Source: Corylus avellana
Lineage: Eukaryota > Streptophyta > Magnoliopsida > Fagales > Betulaceae
Assembly (NCBI RefSeq): GCF_901000735.1
Contig: NC_081546.1
Location: forward strand, 19,901,220 to 19,965,219
DNA: 64,000 nucleotides
Direction of reading: 5' to 3'
Each line of letters begins with the position of its first letter. Position 1 is the stretch's first letter. Positions 10,859 to 22,044 of this stretch are shown piece by piece. Under the pieces are notes generated by a model. The model ran no database searches. It was not told the DNA's origin and saw nothing but the letters and a program-made list of their open reading frames with translations. The translations under genes and the position numbers were made by a program.

Positions 10859-11437
10859 CCCTGTTTTGGATATGTAAAGGATTGCACTTGATCACGGCAA
10901 AAGCAGACAAACGCCCGCGTGGAGTTAGAACCACTGCATACCCCACCAGTTTCCTTACACCCCCTACAGAGATTATCGAATCTATTGTTGTATTCCACCT
11001 CAAAACCTTCATCCATTGCTTTCTCAACTGCCGGGGCTCCACCCTAAGGGTCTTCAAGAAGAGCACTAGCACTGCTCCGGAGAATCGGAACATTGATACT
11101 GCTGTCGCAATCCATTACAAGTTGCTCATGTAATTGGACGCTCGAGGGGGCGGGGGGAGGGGGTTCGTCTACCAAGTAATAACTAAGAAGAAATATTAAT
11201 TTTCCCATCACTAACTCCTTGGCTGCAATTAAATCGATTTGGGATGTCTTGAAGAACAGGGCAGCCGTAGAATATAGTTATGTTTTGAACGTTCGAACGG
11301 TAATCAAACAAAGTTAAGTTCAAAGAGGTATTTAGGAGCTTTGGAGCACAAGGGCCATCCCAGAGGTCCGACCTTGCAATGGTAAAGCTCCGAGAAGATG
11401 TGCTGATGTTTAGCACGCGGTAGTCTAGTGCTTCAAA
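10859..11437 (-). pseudogene. Broken ectodomain exon F
   Basis: The minus strand is homologous to the last two-thirds of exons D and E (from about FEALDYRVLN to the splice-donor-like GGTATGTG). It lacks signal peptide, start codon and the first cysteine-rich part: similarity stops at 11437 and CACTA-like DNA follows. Against D and E it has an 8-bp insertion near 11186, about 11 extra G-rich bases near 11150, and a stop codon (TAG, plus positions 11044-11046) where D and E have Gln in a DPQGGA motif. It cannot encode an ectodomain. Confidence 0.88.
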
Positions 11438-12982
11438 GCTCAACTATTTTGCTCAATTTTAGACCAACTTTGCCTTATTTTTTAATTTAAAAAAAAAAAC
11501 AAAAAAACAAAATAAAAAATGAAATAAAAAAAAAAAAAGTGTGAAGCACAAATATTTTTTTTGTCCTTCTTTTATTGGTATTTTTTTTTTTTTTTAAAAA
11601 AAAAAATGTCTTTTTCTTGGTCCTTCAATTTTTGACACTTCACCCATTGATGACGTGTTAAGTCTGACAAATCACAAAAGTTTTGGTGACGTGTGGATTT
11701 TTGAAACGTCACCCTTTGGTGACGTGTTAATATTGGCACGTCACAAACAATGGTGACGTGCCATTTTCAATTTTCGGCAGGTCATTAAAGTTTTGAAAAA
11801 AAAATAGTTTTTTCCCAAATTTTTTGGCACGTCACCACTTTAGTGATGTGTCAATTTTCAGCATATCAGTAAAGTTTTAAAAATTATTAAAAGAATAATA
11901 ATAATTTTTTTCCCGAATTTTTTTATATATTATTATAAAAACTACTGTTTAATAGTTTTCTCCCGATTTTTTTTTTTTTTTTTTTTTATTTATAACTTCA
12001 TTATAAAATAGTAATAATAACAACAAAAAAAATTATCAGAGTTTCAAATCCCAAATCCTCGTACCTACAAATTTTGGGGGCTTGCAGTGCTTGGGAGCTC
12101 ATCTCCAACAAGCCTCGCTTCTCCTTCGTGCATCACAGTTCCCACTCTCGTTCAATTCAACTCTTTTGCCTTCTAAAGCATAATATATAGAATTAAGTAT
12201 GACGCAGAAGTTTGTTTTGTTTTTATATGTTCCGACCAATTCAAGACACCCAAACAGATCGAGTGTAATAATCAAATATTTCCTATTTATCACGAAATTG
12301 TCCCCATGAATCCATTGGTGACGTGTGGGGGAATTAGCACCTGACGTGCTACAGTGGCGTCACCAAATTAGACTAATTTAAATTTTTAATTTTTCCTAAT
12401 AAACAGAATATTACAATTTTTATTAGTTAGTGCCGTGCTAACATTTGACACGTCATTAATGAAATTTTGTAAAAAAAAGTTAAAATTCATTTATTGACGT
12501 GTGAATGTTGACACGTCACTAAATTAGCATGCAACGTGCTACAATGGTGTCACCAAATTAGACTAATTTAAATTTTTAATTTTTCCTAATAAACAGAATA
12601 TTACAATTTTTTTTATTAGTTAGTGACGTGCCAACATTTGACGTGTCACTAATAAAATTTTTTAAAAAATTAAAATTCATTTATTGACGTGTGAATGTTC
12701 ACACGTCACTAATTAGTGATGTGTCTAATATTCACACGTCACTAATGAATTTTTTTAAAAATAAATAAATAAATAAATAAATATTAAAAAAATAAAATAA
12801 AATTCATTTACTGACGTGTCACTATCCACATGTCACTAAATAGTGATGTGTAAACTTTGACACATCACTAAAAAATTTAGTTAATTGTGAAAAATTAACA
12901 CGTCACTAAAGTAGTGACGTGTAAAAATAAAATAAAATAAAAATTACTGTAGACAGATCACTAAATCCCGAGATTTTTGTAG
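11438..12982. mobile_element. CACTA-derived element, internally deleted copy
   Basis: Shares CTATTTTG, TTGCCTTATTTTTTAATTTA and the following body with 22045-23786, but lacks about 540 bp of the other copy's interior (the counterpart of about 22860-23385). The right part is a series of imperfect repeats of GACGTGTGAATGTTCACACG and CGTCACTAATTAGTGA. The end near 12982 reads GATTTTTGTAGT, like a worn inverse of CACTACAAAAATC. No transposase is visible. It directly truncates exon F. Confidence 0.5.
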
Positions 12983-13345
12983 TTAACACAGCTTGTGATT
13001 GACAAGCAATGCCGTGACAGAAAAAATCTTTTTAATACTTTAATATTTCTTCTAACGTTTCGATTTAAATTCTTTTTTAATAAGTAAAGTCCAAGAAATG
13101 AAATATTTAATTTAAATGAAATGGAAATTATGAAATCATGATTCAAACTCAGAACTTATCCAAAAAGCTTAAACTCATAGAAAAATATAAATTTAATCAT
13201 TTAATTAATACTTTAGTACCAAAGACTCATAAAACTTGAAAAACTAGAAAATAAAAATAAAATAAGAGAAGATTTGCTCCATTCCGAGCAAAGTCTTCAT
13301 AGTAAATTCTATTTCCTATGGATCAAGGAAGTAAACCTAAAATAA
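12983..13345. other. Intergenic, nothing recognised
   Basis: AT-rich sequence up to the assembly gap, with no coding signal seen. Confidence 0.5.
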
Positions 13346-13445
13346 NNNNNNNNNNNNNNNNNNNNNNNNNNNNNNNNNNNNNNNNNNNNNNNNNNNNNNN
13401 NNNNNNNNNNNNNNNNNNNNNNNNNNNNNNNNNNNNNNNNNNNNN
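13346..13445. other. Assembly gap (100 N)
   Basis: Exactly 100 Ns. The sequence to its right matches 10367 onward, so the gap lies inside or beside a duplicated block. Confidence 0.98.
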
Positions 13446-13959
13446 TCCGCACTAGATCCAGTTCAACCAAAAAGAACAAAAAAAACAAAAAACGAAAAAA
13501 ACAAGGAAAAAAGGTTGGCTTGAACATTCCTATCTTTTTCCACTCTTTTGACTGTTTACAAGTTATCGTGTTGACGTGGAACCAATCTATATAAGGCTGT
13601 AAGAAACGAGAGCATTCTTCTCCCACCAAGAGCTCGACACCAGTCAAATGAACTTCAGTCCGATTACTGTATATAGAGTTTGCCAAGTTTGACCGGCCAA
13701 TTGAATTTTTCAAATTAACATAAGGGTAAGGAAGAGGAGCAGTAATTCTAAACTAGCCTCATTAGTTCATGGAAATTTAGTTTGAAAAACAGCAAACAGT
13801 TCAACTGAAAAGAGAAAAATAAGTAGACTAATCAGATTGCAGCTGTCATACAATTATCCTATACGTGATTTATTTGTTAAGTTCTATTCATGTGAGCATT
13901 AGAAAGAAAAAAAAAAACAATCCAATTAAGAAAGTGAGAAGAGAACAGAGCACACATAC
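13446..13959. other. Downstream flank of exon E
   Basis: Paralogous to 10367-10858 and 19685-20175. It begins the putative intron after the donor of exon E. No second (TM) exon or kinase exon is seen here or further downstream on the minus strand. Confidence 0.6.
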
Positions 13960-14767
13960 CCTGTTTTGGACATGTAAAGGATTGCACTTGATCACGGCAA
14001 TAGCAGACAAACGCCCGTGTGGAGTTAGAACCGCATACCCCACCAGTTTCCTTACACCCCCTACAGAGATGATCGAATCTATTGTTGTATTCCACCTCAA
14101 AACCTTTGTCCATTGCTTGTTGAACTGCCAGGGCTCCACCCTGAGGGTCGTCAAGAAGAGCACTAGCACTACTCCGGAGAATAGGAACATTGATACTGCT
14201 GTCGCAATCCCTTACAAGTTGTTCATGTAATTGGACGCTCGAGGGGGATTCGTCTACCAAGTAATAAGAAATATTAATTTTCCCATCACCAACTCCTTGG
14301 CTACAATTAAAACTATTTGAGGCTTCAGGTATGTTGTTGTCTTGAAGAACAGGGCAGCCGTAGAATATAGTTATGTTTTGAACGTTCGAACGGTAATCAA
14401 ACAAAGTTAAATTCAAAGTGGTATTTAGGAGCTTTGGAGGACAAGGGCCATCCCAGAGGTCCGACCTTGCAATGGTAAAAGATCGAGAAGATGTGTTGAT
14501 GTTTAGCACGCGGAAGTCTAGTGCTTCAAATCCGAGAACTGGGTATTCATTGTTGACGCACGTGAGCTCGTGGTCTTCATCACCGCAATATTGAGGACGG
14601 GTGCCTCCCCAGAAAGGGAACGGAATTTTGACGCCTCCACAGGCATAGTTACGGTTGCAGACCACAAAAGGATCATCTTCGTTGCAGTAAGATGGTGGTA
14701 GTATTGTTAAGAAGAAGGAGAGGAATAGGATGATGATGATGGAAAAAAGAGAGAGATGGAAATCCAT
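13960..14767 (-). CDS. Orphan LRK10L-type ectodomain exon E
   Basis: Open for 269 codons plus one base from the ATG of MDFHLSLFS. An upstream in-frame ATG at 14851 exists, but the MDF start is shared with all family members. Residues 1-28 form a signal peptide with a long Ile/Leu core. Then come the GUB_WAK_bind region (CGGVKIPFPFWGG, YCG, LTC) and the WAK_assoc region ending CRGCKETGGVCGSN...FVCYC. N-glycosylation sequons (NTS, NTT, NLT, NIT, NCS) are frequent. It ends at a GT donor (TCCAAAACAG/G/GTATGTG) in the same phase as genes A and C. No TM exon or kinase exon follows. If the donor is not used, reading continues to about 13877 and would give a secreted ectodomain. It may equally be a dead exon or have been separated by transposons. 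Confidence 0.7.
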
Positions 14768-15057
14768 TGTTTCAAAGATCACTGAGAAAAGTAAAGAATG
14801 ATGAGGTGAGAGATGGGTTTGGAGGTAATGTATAGGACGCAGCAGCAGCATAATGTTGATTATTTGTTTGAACTTTGACGGAGAAAGGTATGATTGTTAG
14901 ACTTCTCGCATCAGACTTCGTAAGAAAATTTGGCTCATTTATCCAAGGATACAAATTTTCTACTCAGTAGATTGAAAGAAAAATTGTTATGCGTTTTTAA
15001 AGATAAGTTAAAATAAGGAAAAATTACATTTACCCTCAAAGTTGACAAAAACATGAA
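14768..15057 (-). promoter_or_regulatory. Upstream region of exon E
   Basis: Shared with exon D (20972-21180) but different from genes A-C. It contains TTTGAACTTTGACGGAGAA, a TTGAC W-box-like core near 14873, and a CCTATACATT TATA-like stretch on the minus strand about 65 bp before the ATG. Core elements are guesses from position and similarity. Confidence 0.35.
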
Positions 15058-16995
15058 TTTTTTAATTTTTTTAAGTTTCATATATAATGCAAGGCTAGGC
15101 TATTTTATTTATGAACATGAATTGTTTAATTCTTTTAAGTGTCATATATAGTGCTAGGCTAGGCTATTTTTTTTATGAACATGAATTGTTTAATTCTTTT
15201 AAGTGTCATACATAGTGATATTGTTGATGTATAATTGGATTTATTTGTGATAATGGATTATTTGTTATAGTTGATGGGTAGATGGATTATTCGTAAAGAG
15301 TAATTTTAGAAAGCCTACTTATGGCCTACTAAGAATGATGTGGCTATTAAAATCATCATTGGGCTTGTGACTGATCATTATTGAATTTTAATCAAAGGTT
15401 GATTTTAATAGTCGCGTATTTTTAGTAGGACATAAGTAGGCCTTCTAAAATTACTCTAGATATAAATGGTTAATGGATAGTTGTAGTTGATGGATAGATG
15501 GATAGTTAATGTAGTTGTAGTAGATGTGTAACTCATATATCATGTAGTGAAACACCGAAATTTGGGTAAAACGCCCCGAAAAATTTCAAAAATAAATATG
15601 GGAAGGAAAAAAGAAAACTTCTGAAATTACACAAAGTGACGTGTCAATTTGGTGACACGTCACCAATGGGTGACGTGTCAAATTACCACGTTACGAAAAA
15701 ATGTGACATACCAATTTAAAATACGTCACCAATTGGTGACGTGCCAAGATTGGCATGTCGCCTTTAGGACGGTTACGTGTGTAATTTCACACGTCACCAA
15801 TTAGTGACGTGTGATCAAATCCACACTTCACTAATTTTCGGTATAGACTACAAGTTTTTTTTACGTGTCACCCACGTCGCTATTAACACATGACCACACC
15901 ATTAGTGACATTTTTTGGCCTAAAAACGCCACTACTGGTAAGTCATTAAAATGCAACATTTTTGTACTGACTCCTTATCACCGACTAAGACTCGCTAGGA
16001 CACTAGCTAACTAGTATTCTAACTCTATAGAATTTAGAATTGCCTTTACGTGGAACACAAACAAAAGTTCCTTATTGAATTAAAAGACTACTGGGGAAAC
16101 CCTTCTTATTGGCCTATCGCTTGTAAGTCACAAACGTATCAATCACTATCCCAGTTTATTAATTAATTTTTTTTATCAGATAATATATTCGCACATTTCT
16201 TTGTTTTCTCTTCCCAGTTGGGAACTGAAAGGATAATTAAGACTTATAGAATTTGTTTCATTAAACATATTTTTATTGAACAAGTATTTACTAGCTGTAA
16301 TTTTCCACTTTTGAGCGAATATCCCTACGTAATTTCGTTTCATAAAAAATAAGGAAAATTATTTCTTTTTAAATGAACTACCACTTGGTTACCATATATT
16401 TTTATCAACTACTAATTTTACATTAAGACTCCATCAAGCTACCATTTCGTTACCAAAACCTCCATTCTGTCAATCAAGGTCGTTAAGTCGGACAGTCAAC
16501 CCATCACGTGCATAAACAGTATCTGTGAACAGTGTCGTGAACAGTACGGTTAACCGTCTAACTTAACGACCTTGACTGGTAGAAGGGGGTTCTAATAACA
16601 AAAGGGTAATTTGATGGGGTCATAATGTAAAGTTAGTAGTTGATGGAGAAAATGGTCATCGCATGGTAGTAGTTCATAGGAAAAAGAATAATTTTTCCTA
16701 AAAATATATTAAAAACTATAGGACATTTTCTCGCAAAACGGTTGGCTTCAACAAAATCCCAATCAACTTATAGAGGAGTGAAAATTCCTAGCGATTTTCT
16801 CGGTTTTGACTGTTGACGAGTTATGATGTTGAGGTGGTACACCCCAATCAATTGAAGATAGTGAGAACACCACCCCAATCAATTGAACTTTGGGTTGGCG
16901 TTTATAGATGAGTTTGGAGCCAAGTTAGAAGTCGTAGATTTCAACATTAACCTGACAGTTGGTTTGGGAAACAAGCTACGCCTATGTATCGTCTT

Positions 16996-17082
16996 TTATC
17001 TATCCTGAATACGATCAATTAAAAAAGAAGATCCTAGGAATAGGATGATGATGATGGAAGAAAGAGAGAGATTGAAATCCGT
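16996..17082 (-). pseudogene. Exon-1 relic (signal-peptide codons only)
   Basis: Identical to the relic at 7678-7764, including the ATG to ACG change. Promoter-like sequence with W-box cores is retained upstream at about 17083-17320. Confidence 0.7.
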
Positions 17083-17380
17083 TGTTTAGAAGATCAGAGA
17101 TGGGTTTGGAATTGGAGGAAATGTATAATATATGTTGAATGGTGTGAGAGATGGGCGGCGGGTTTTGTCACATTACCAATTTACATGCTGACCATTTGTT
17201 TTTTAACTTTGACTGAGAAAGGTGACATTGATTTGGACCATAAGTCCCCCACTAGAAAGTTCGCAATAAAATGGCCGAAGGTGACGTTACGAAAAACACA
17301 CCATCGAGGAATTTTGGCCCCTTTCGATTGGAATTTGTGATTTAAATTCTTTTAAGAGAAATGTGAAAAAGGTTGTTTGG

Positions 17381-17417
<37 letters not shown>

Positions 17418-17898
17418 GGCTTCTTTTTTGGAGAAATAAAAAAAATGATAGGAATGTTTTGCCAAATACACAAAGATCTATCATTTCTAATACTTTGCTA
17501 AATTATTATTTGTTTCAAAAGTTTAAATTGATATTATATTAAATTACTACTTGTCTCAAAAGTTTAATAAATAAAATGACAAAGGCCAATGGTCATGCCT
17601 CATTTTAATTATTATTATTATTAATATATATAATATATTATAAAATCAGTTATTGGACACTCAATTATTAACTACTTTTGTCAATCCATATAAACAATTA
17701 ATAACGGCAACTAGCTTAAGTAGTTATCTAATTATTTAGCTGTGATTATTTTCGGTTAAACCGTTAACAATTTTTAACCGTTATTAATGGTTTATTTTTT
17801 ATTTCAATCCATATATAATTTTTTTTTTTTTTAAAAAAAAAAAAATGCAACAATTACTTACCTTACCACATGCCTAGAGTCGGACCACTCTCGGATTT

Positions 17899-18007
17899 TT
17901 TTTTTTTTTGACATGTCCACACAAGGGAAGGGGGATGGGGGATTCGAACTAGTGACCTCCGCTTCATTAGACGTAGTCCACAGTCGATTGAGCTACCCCT
18001 TAGAGAC
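17899..18007 (-). mobile_element. tRNA-derived SINE, second copy
   Basis: Carried along in the 5-kb duplication. It has the same A box, B box, tail and 15-16-bp target duplication as the element at 8581-8689, so it is not an independent insertion. Confidence 0.85.
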
Positions 18008-20175
18008 ACCACTCCCGGATTTTCATGTTTTAGTCTTATTTAAAAATATATTTAAATCATATATAGAAAGGTTACCAGATTCCAACTAAGACCTGGCCCA
18101 CCCGAGTTTCAAGCTGGTTCAACTAAGTTCGTCGACCCGGCTCACATAATTCAACCTAGTCCATTGTGTTTTCAGCCTGCTTCGGTCTAGTTTGTGACTT
18201 AGGCCACCAATTCAACTCAATCCATAGGGCCTTCAGATCAATCCGAACCATTTCACTACCTGGTTTGAAACTAGTCAACCCAGTCCACGGGTCAACTAAA
18301 CCCAACCAGGCCCATTGGTCAACGGTCCAATCCATCACCCTTGCCACAAACAACCCCCATTGGCCGGCTACTATCCGACCAGTTGTCAGCCGCCCTTCGC
18401 CTTACTCTGGCAAACCTTCACCAACCTTCCACAGTCGCTACCTTTCTATTTTCAACGACCCTCTGACATTCTAGTCACCGCCTCGGGTATGTTAAAGATT
18501 AAGTGATTAAATTTATCTTTTCTTATCACCTTAAGTTTTTAGGATAAATGATGTTTTAACATGGTATCAGGTGTTTGAGCCCACACATAAGGGGAAGTGT
18601 TAAAGATTAAGTAAGGATGGGCAGATTAACTGTTTACTACCTACTGATTGCGACTCAACCAACATTAATCACCTACCGCCAAAAGTCGGTTGACAATCGG
18701 TTAAGAATTTTTTTATCGACGTCGGTTCGGTTCGGTTAATTGGTATAAATATTTTTTGTCGGTTAACCAAATTAGTCGATAATAAATATTTTTTTAGTAG
18801 AATGATGATTACGAGAGTATTAGCTAGTTTTTTTAGCAGAACATATTAGTTGGTGGATTCTAAGACCAATTTATTAGTAGAACATATGTATAGTGGATTC
18901 TTATTGTGTTAATTAATTTTAGCCTAAAAAAAAATTTGGGCCCTAATTAGAAAAGCCTACAGTTAACCGATTAACCAAATCGATTTTAACCGAAATATCC
19001 GTTCAACCCAAACTTTCGAAATAAATCATTATCGAAATGTAATCGGTGAATTAACTGATTTAACCAACAATTTTGGTTAACGGAACCGAAAATAGCTCTA
19101 CCCAACCGAACCGAACCAATACCCACCCCTAAAATTAAGTGATTAAATTTACTTCTTTCTATCAGTTTAAGCTTACGGAAAAAGTAGTAGTTTAACACAA
19201 CATTCTTCTATCAAGCTACTCTAGTGGCCCTCCAACGACATCCTACAGTAGTGGGTCGACCACCGCCTCCAACAATCTCTAGCCACTGTCTTTAACATCC
19301 TTTCAACCACCTCACCAGTAGCTTCCTTCATTCAGCAGCCTTCGACAAGTTGAGCTCACTTGCCTAACATTACTTGCATCACACTAGATCATTTCCCACA
19401 AGCTCACGGTTATATATATTTTAGGAGTATTTTTGTCTTTTCACTTTTTGAGTGAACAAAAATACCCTTATAATATAACTAACTGAATATTATCTAGTTG
19501 ATATGAAGAGGATACTAATTCCCAGCTAACAAACAACTTTACTTGCAGATCATGATGAGTTTCATTAATGGTTTAGCGCTCATGCCCGAGAGGATCCTAA
19601 TTCCAAGCTCACAATCAACTTTATTTGTGGATCATGATGAGTTTCATTAATGGTTTAGCGCTCACGCCCATATTTTTAGTGTTGTCCGCACTAGATCCAG
19701 TTCGACCAAAAAAAAAAAAAAAAAAGGTTGGCTTAAACATTCCTATCTTTTTCCACTCTTTTGAGTGCTTACAAGTTATGGTGTTGACGTGGAACCAATC
19801 TATATAAGGCTGTAAGAGACGAGAGCATTCTTCTCCCCCCCACCAAGAGCTCGACACCAGTCAATTGAACTTCAGTCCGAGCACTGTATATAGAGTTTGC
19901 CAAGTTTGACCGGCCAATTGAATTTTTCAAATTAACATAAGGGTAAGGAAGAGGAGCAGTAATTCTAAACTAGCCTCATTAGTTCATGGAAATTTAGTTT
20001 GAAAAACAGCAAACAGTTCAACTGAAAGGAGAAAAATAAGTAGACTAATCAGATTGCAGCTGTCATACAATTCCCCTATACGTGATTTATTTGTTAAGTT
20101 CTATTCATATGAGCATTAGAAAAAAAAAAAAAACAATCTAACTAAGAAAGTGAGAAGAGAACAGAGCACACATAC

Positions 20176-20971
20176 CCTGTTTTGGACATGTAAAGGATTG
20201 CACTTGATCACGGCAAAAGCATACAAACGCTCGCGTGGAGTTAGAACCGCATACCCCCCCAGTTTCCTTACACCCCCTACAGAGATTATCGAATCTATTG
20301 TTGTATTCCACCTCAAAACCTTTATCCATTGCTTGTTGAACTGCCGGGGCTCCACCCTGAGGGTCTTCAAGAAGAGCTCTAGCACTACTCCGGAGAATCG
20401 GAACATTGATACTGCTGTCGCAATCCCTTACAAGTTGTTCATGTAATTGGACGCTCGAGGGGGATTCGTCTACCAAGTAATAAGAAATATTAATTTTCCC
20501 ATCACTAACTCCTTGGCTGCAATTAAATCTATTTGGGATGTCTTGAAGAACAGGACAGCCGTAGAATATAGTTATGTTTTGAACGTTCGAACGGTAATCA
20601 AACAAAGTTAAATTCAAAGAGGTATTTAGGAGCTTTGGAGCACAAGGGCCATCCCAGAGGTCCGACCTTGCAATGGTAAAGCTCCGAGAAGATGTGTTGA
20701 TGTTTAGCACGCGGAAGTCTAGTGCGTCAAATCCGAGAACTGGGTATTCATTGTTGGCGCACGTGAGCTCGTGGTCTTCATCGCCGCAATATTCAGGTCG
20801 GGTACCTCCCCAGAAAGGGAACGGAATGTTGACGCCTCCACAGGCATAGTTACGGTTGCACACCACAAAAGGATCATCTTCGTTGCAGTAAGATGGCGGT
20901 AGTATTGTGAAGAAGAAGGAGAGGAATAGGATGATGATGAGGATGGAAGAAAGAGAGAGATTGAAATCCAT
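20176..20971 (-). CDS. Orphan LRK10L-type ectodomain exon D
   Basis: Open for 265 codons plus one base from MDFNLSLSS to a GT donor (CAG/G/GTATGTG), the same phase-1 end as in genes A, B and C. It has a signal peptide (residues 1-29), the GUB_WAK_bind motif CGGVNIPFPFWGG with YCG and LTC, and the WAK_assoc C-terminal CRGCKETGGVCGSN...FVCFC. All family cysteines seem present and there is no stop. Downstream on the minus strand there is no TM or kinase exon before exon E or the window edge. Reading through the donor adds only about 12 residues (stop near 20138), which would give a secreted protein of about 278 residues. Decoy, unexpressed exon and mis-assembly all remain possible. Confidence 0.72.
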
Positions 20972-21240
20972 TGTTTCAAAAATCACTGAGAAAAATTAAA
21001 GAATGATGAGGTGAGAGATGGGTTTGGAGGTAATGTATAGGACGCAGCAGCAGCATAATGTTGATTATTTGTTTGAACTTTGACGGAGAAAGGTATGATT
21101 GTTAGACTTCTCGCATCAGACTTCGTAAGAAAATTTGGCTCATTTATCCAAGGATACAAATTTTTTACTCAGTAGATTGTAAGAATTTCTTTAATTCAGT
21201 TCCTAAAATTGTTATGCGTTTTTAAAGATATGTTAAAATA
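20972..21240 (-). promoter_or_regulatory. Upstream region of exon D
   Basis: Nearly the same as the upstream region of exon E (GACGCAGCAGCAGCATAATG, then TTTGAACTTTGACGGAG). The TTGAC core near 21080 is W-box-like. A TATA-like CCTATACATT lies about 65 bp before the ATG. Confidence 0.35.
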
Positions 21241-21465
21241 AATCTGGTTTTTATATGCTAAATTACACGTAACACTTTTAAAAACTGAATTAAACAACAA
21301 TTTATTAAAAAAAAAAAAAAATCTGTCATTTATTAATGAACTTAGTCTGAGTCAAGTCTATCCAAAACCGAACCCAACCTTATTGATGAGGGGCACTATT
21401 TTTATATCGGTCTTAGAATCATGGAAATTAATTTACCTTTTGAAGATAGCATTAGTGCGGAGGAG
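21241..21465. other. Intergenic before SINE
   Basis: AT-rich. From about 21415 a plus-strand frame (MEINLPFEDS) begins that continues in frame beyond the SINE at 21581. Confidence 0.4.
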
Positions 21466-21580
21466 GTCTCGAATGAATAGTTCAATCGATTAGAAATCAC
21501 GCCTTATAAAGCAGAGATTGTTAATTCAAATCCCCTTCTTCACTTTTCTTCTCCTGGTTCATACATGTAAAAAAAAAAAA
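21466..21580 (+). mobile_element. tRNA-derived SINE, plus strand
   Basis: About 115 bp with an A-box-like TAGTTCAATCGATTAGA, a B-box-like GATTGTTAATTCAAATCCCC, a short unique body and an A12-13 tail. It is flanked by ATTAGTGCGGAGGAG (21451-21465) and ATTATTGCGGAGGAG (21581-21595), a 15-bp target duplication with one mismatch. The body differs from the SINE at 8581, so this is a different family or subfamily. Confidence 0.85.
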
Positions 21581-21595
21581 ATTATTGCGGAGGAG

Positions 21596-22044
21596 AATCG
21601 TCAAAAGTCTTGGTGGAAATCTTGTGGTTGGTTACTGAGAAGAACCCATATGACTCCTCTACTCAGTACAGCCAATAAAGCTATGGTTCTGGAATCAGAA
21701 GTATCAACGAAACGTCCAAAGGGTCCAATTATCGCTTTCAAGCCTATCATCCCTTGGAGCCATATTTTTCTAGTCCTACCGGACCTACCCAGAGGAGGTG
21801 GAAAAATTAAAAGGCAAGGTCCTACTCCTTAATTGAGAGAAAATAAAAAGAAATGGAAGAATGCGTCGCACATCAGGGGCGGCCTACTCTCATTGGAGAA
21901 GACGAATTTTGTAAATGGAATGGCTACGCTAATAATTACAAAAATAGGAGTACACTACAATTTTTTAAACATTAGAATCAAAATTAAAAGAGAAGTCCAA
22001 TTTCATAAGAGTAAAAATGTATTTTTTTCAAAAGAAGGATGACA
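21596..22044 (+). pseudogene. Unrecognised open frame, possibly LINE ORF1-like
   Basis: A plus-strand frame runs from before the SINE and on to 21832 (ENRQKSWWKSCGWLLRR..., ending about KRQGPTP). It then loses coding character, although another short frame follows to 22042. I do not recognise a domain. Its Trp- and basic-rich start recalls the coding part of a retroelement rather than a host gene. The SINE insertion breaks it, so it is called broken. Confidence 0.3.

Larger units (their letters stand above)
15058..20064. repeat. 5-kb duplicated block, copy 2
   Basis: Matches 5740-10746 at a constant 9318-bp offset in every stretch compared, so its contents are the same: tandem array 15064-15230, MITE 15296-15459, CACTA-like 15556-15976, foldback MITE 16351-16699, exon-1 relic 16996-17082, (TA)n near 17384-17414, SINE 17899-18007, hAT-like MITE 18614-19136. 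The left flank (before 15058) is unique sequence downstream of the exon E promoter, so this copy is the better anchored of the two. No functional gene is present. Confidence 0.9.

Noticed and set aside
11600..12960. CRISPR-like regular short repeats
   Set aside because: Repeats are palindromic, variable in sequence and spacing, in a plant nuclear setting and within CACTA-like DNA.
13877..14851. Longer start for exon E (324 codons)
   Set aside because: The upstream 28 codons are promoter and leader sequence; the MDF start is shared by all members and begins the signal peptide.
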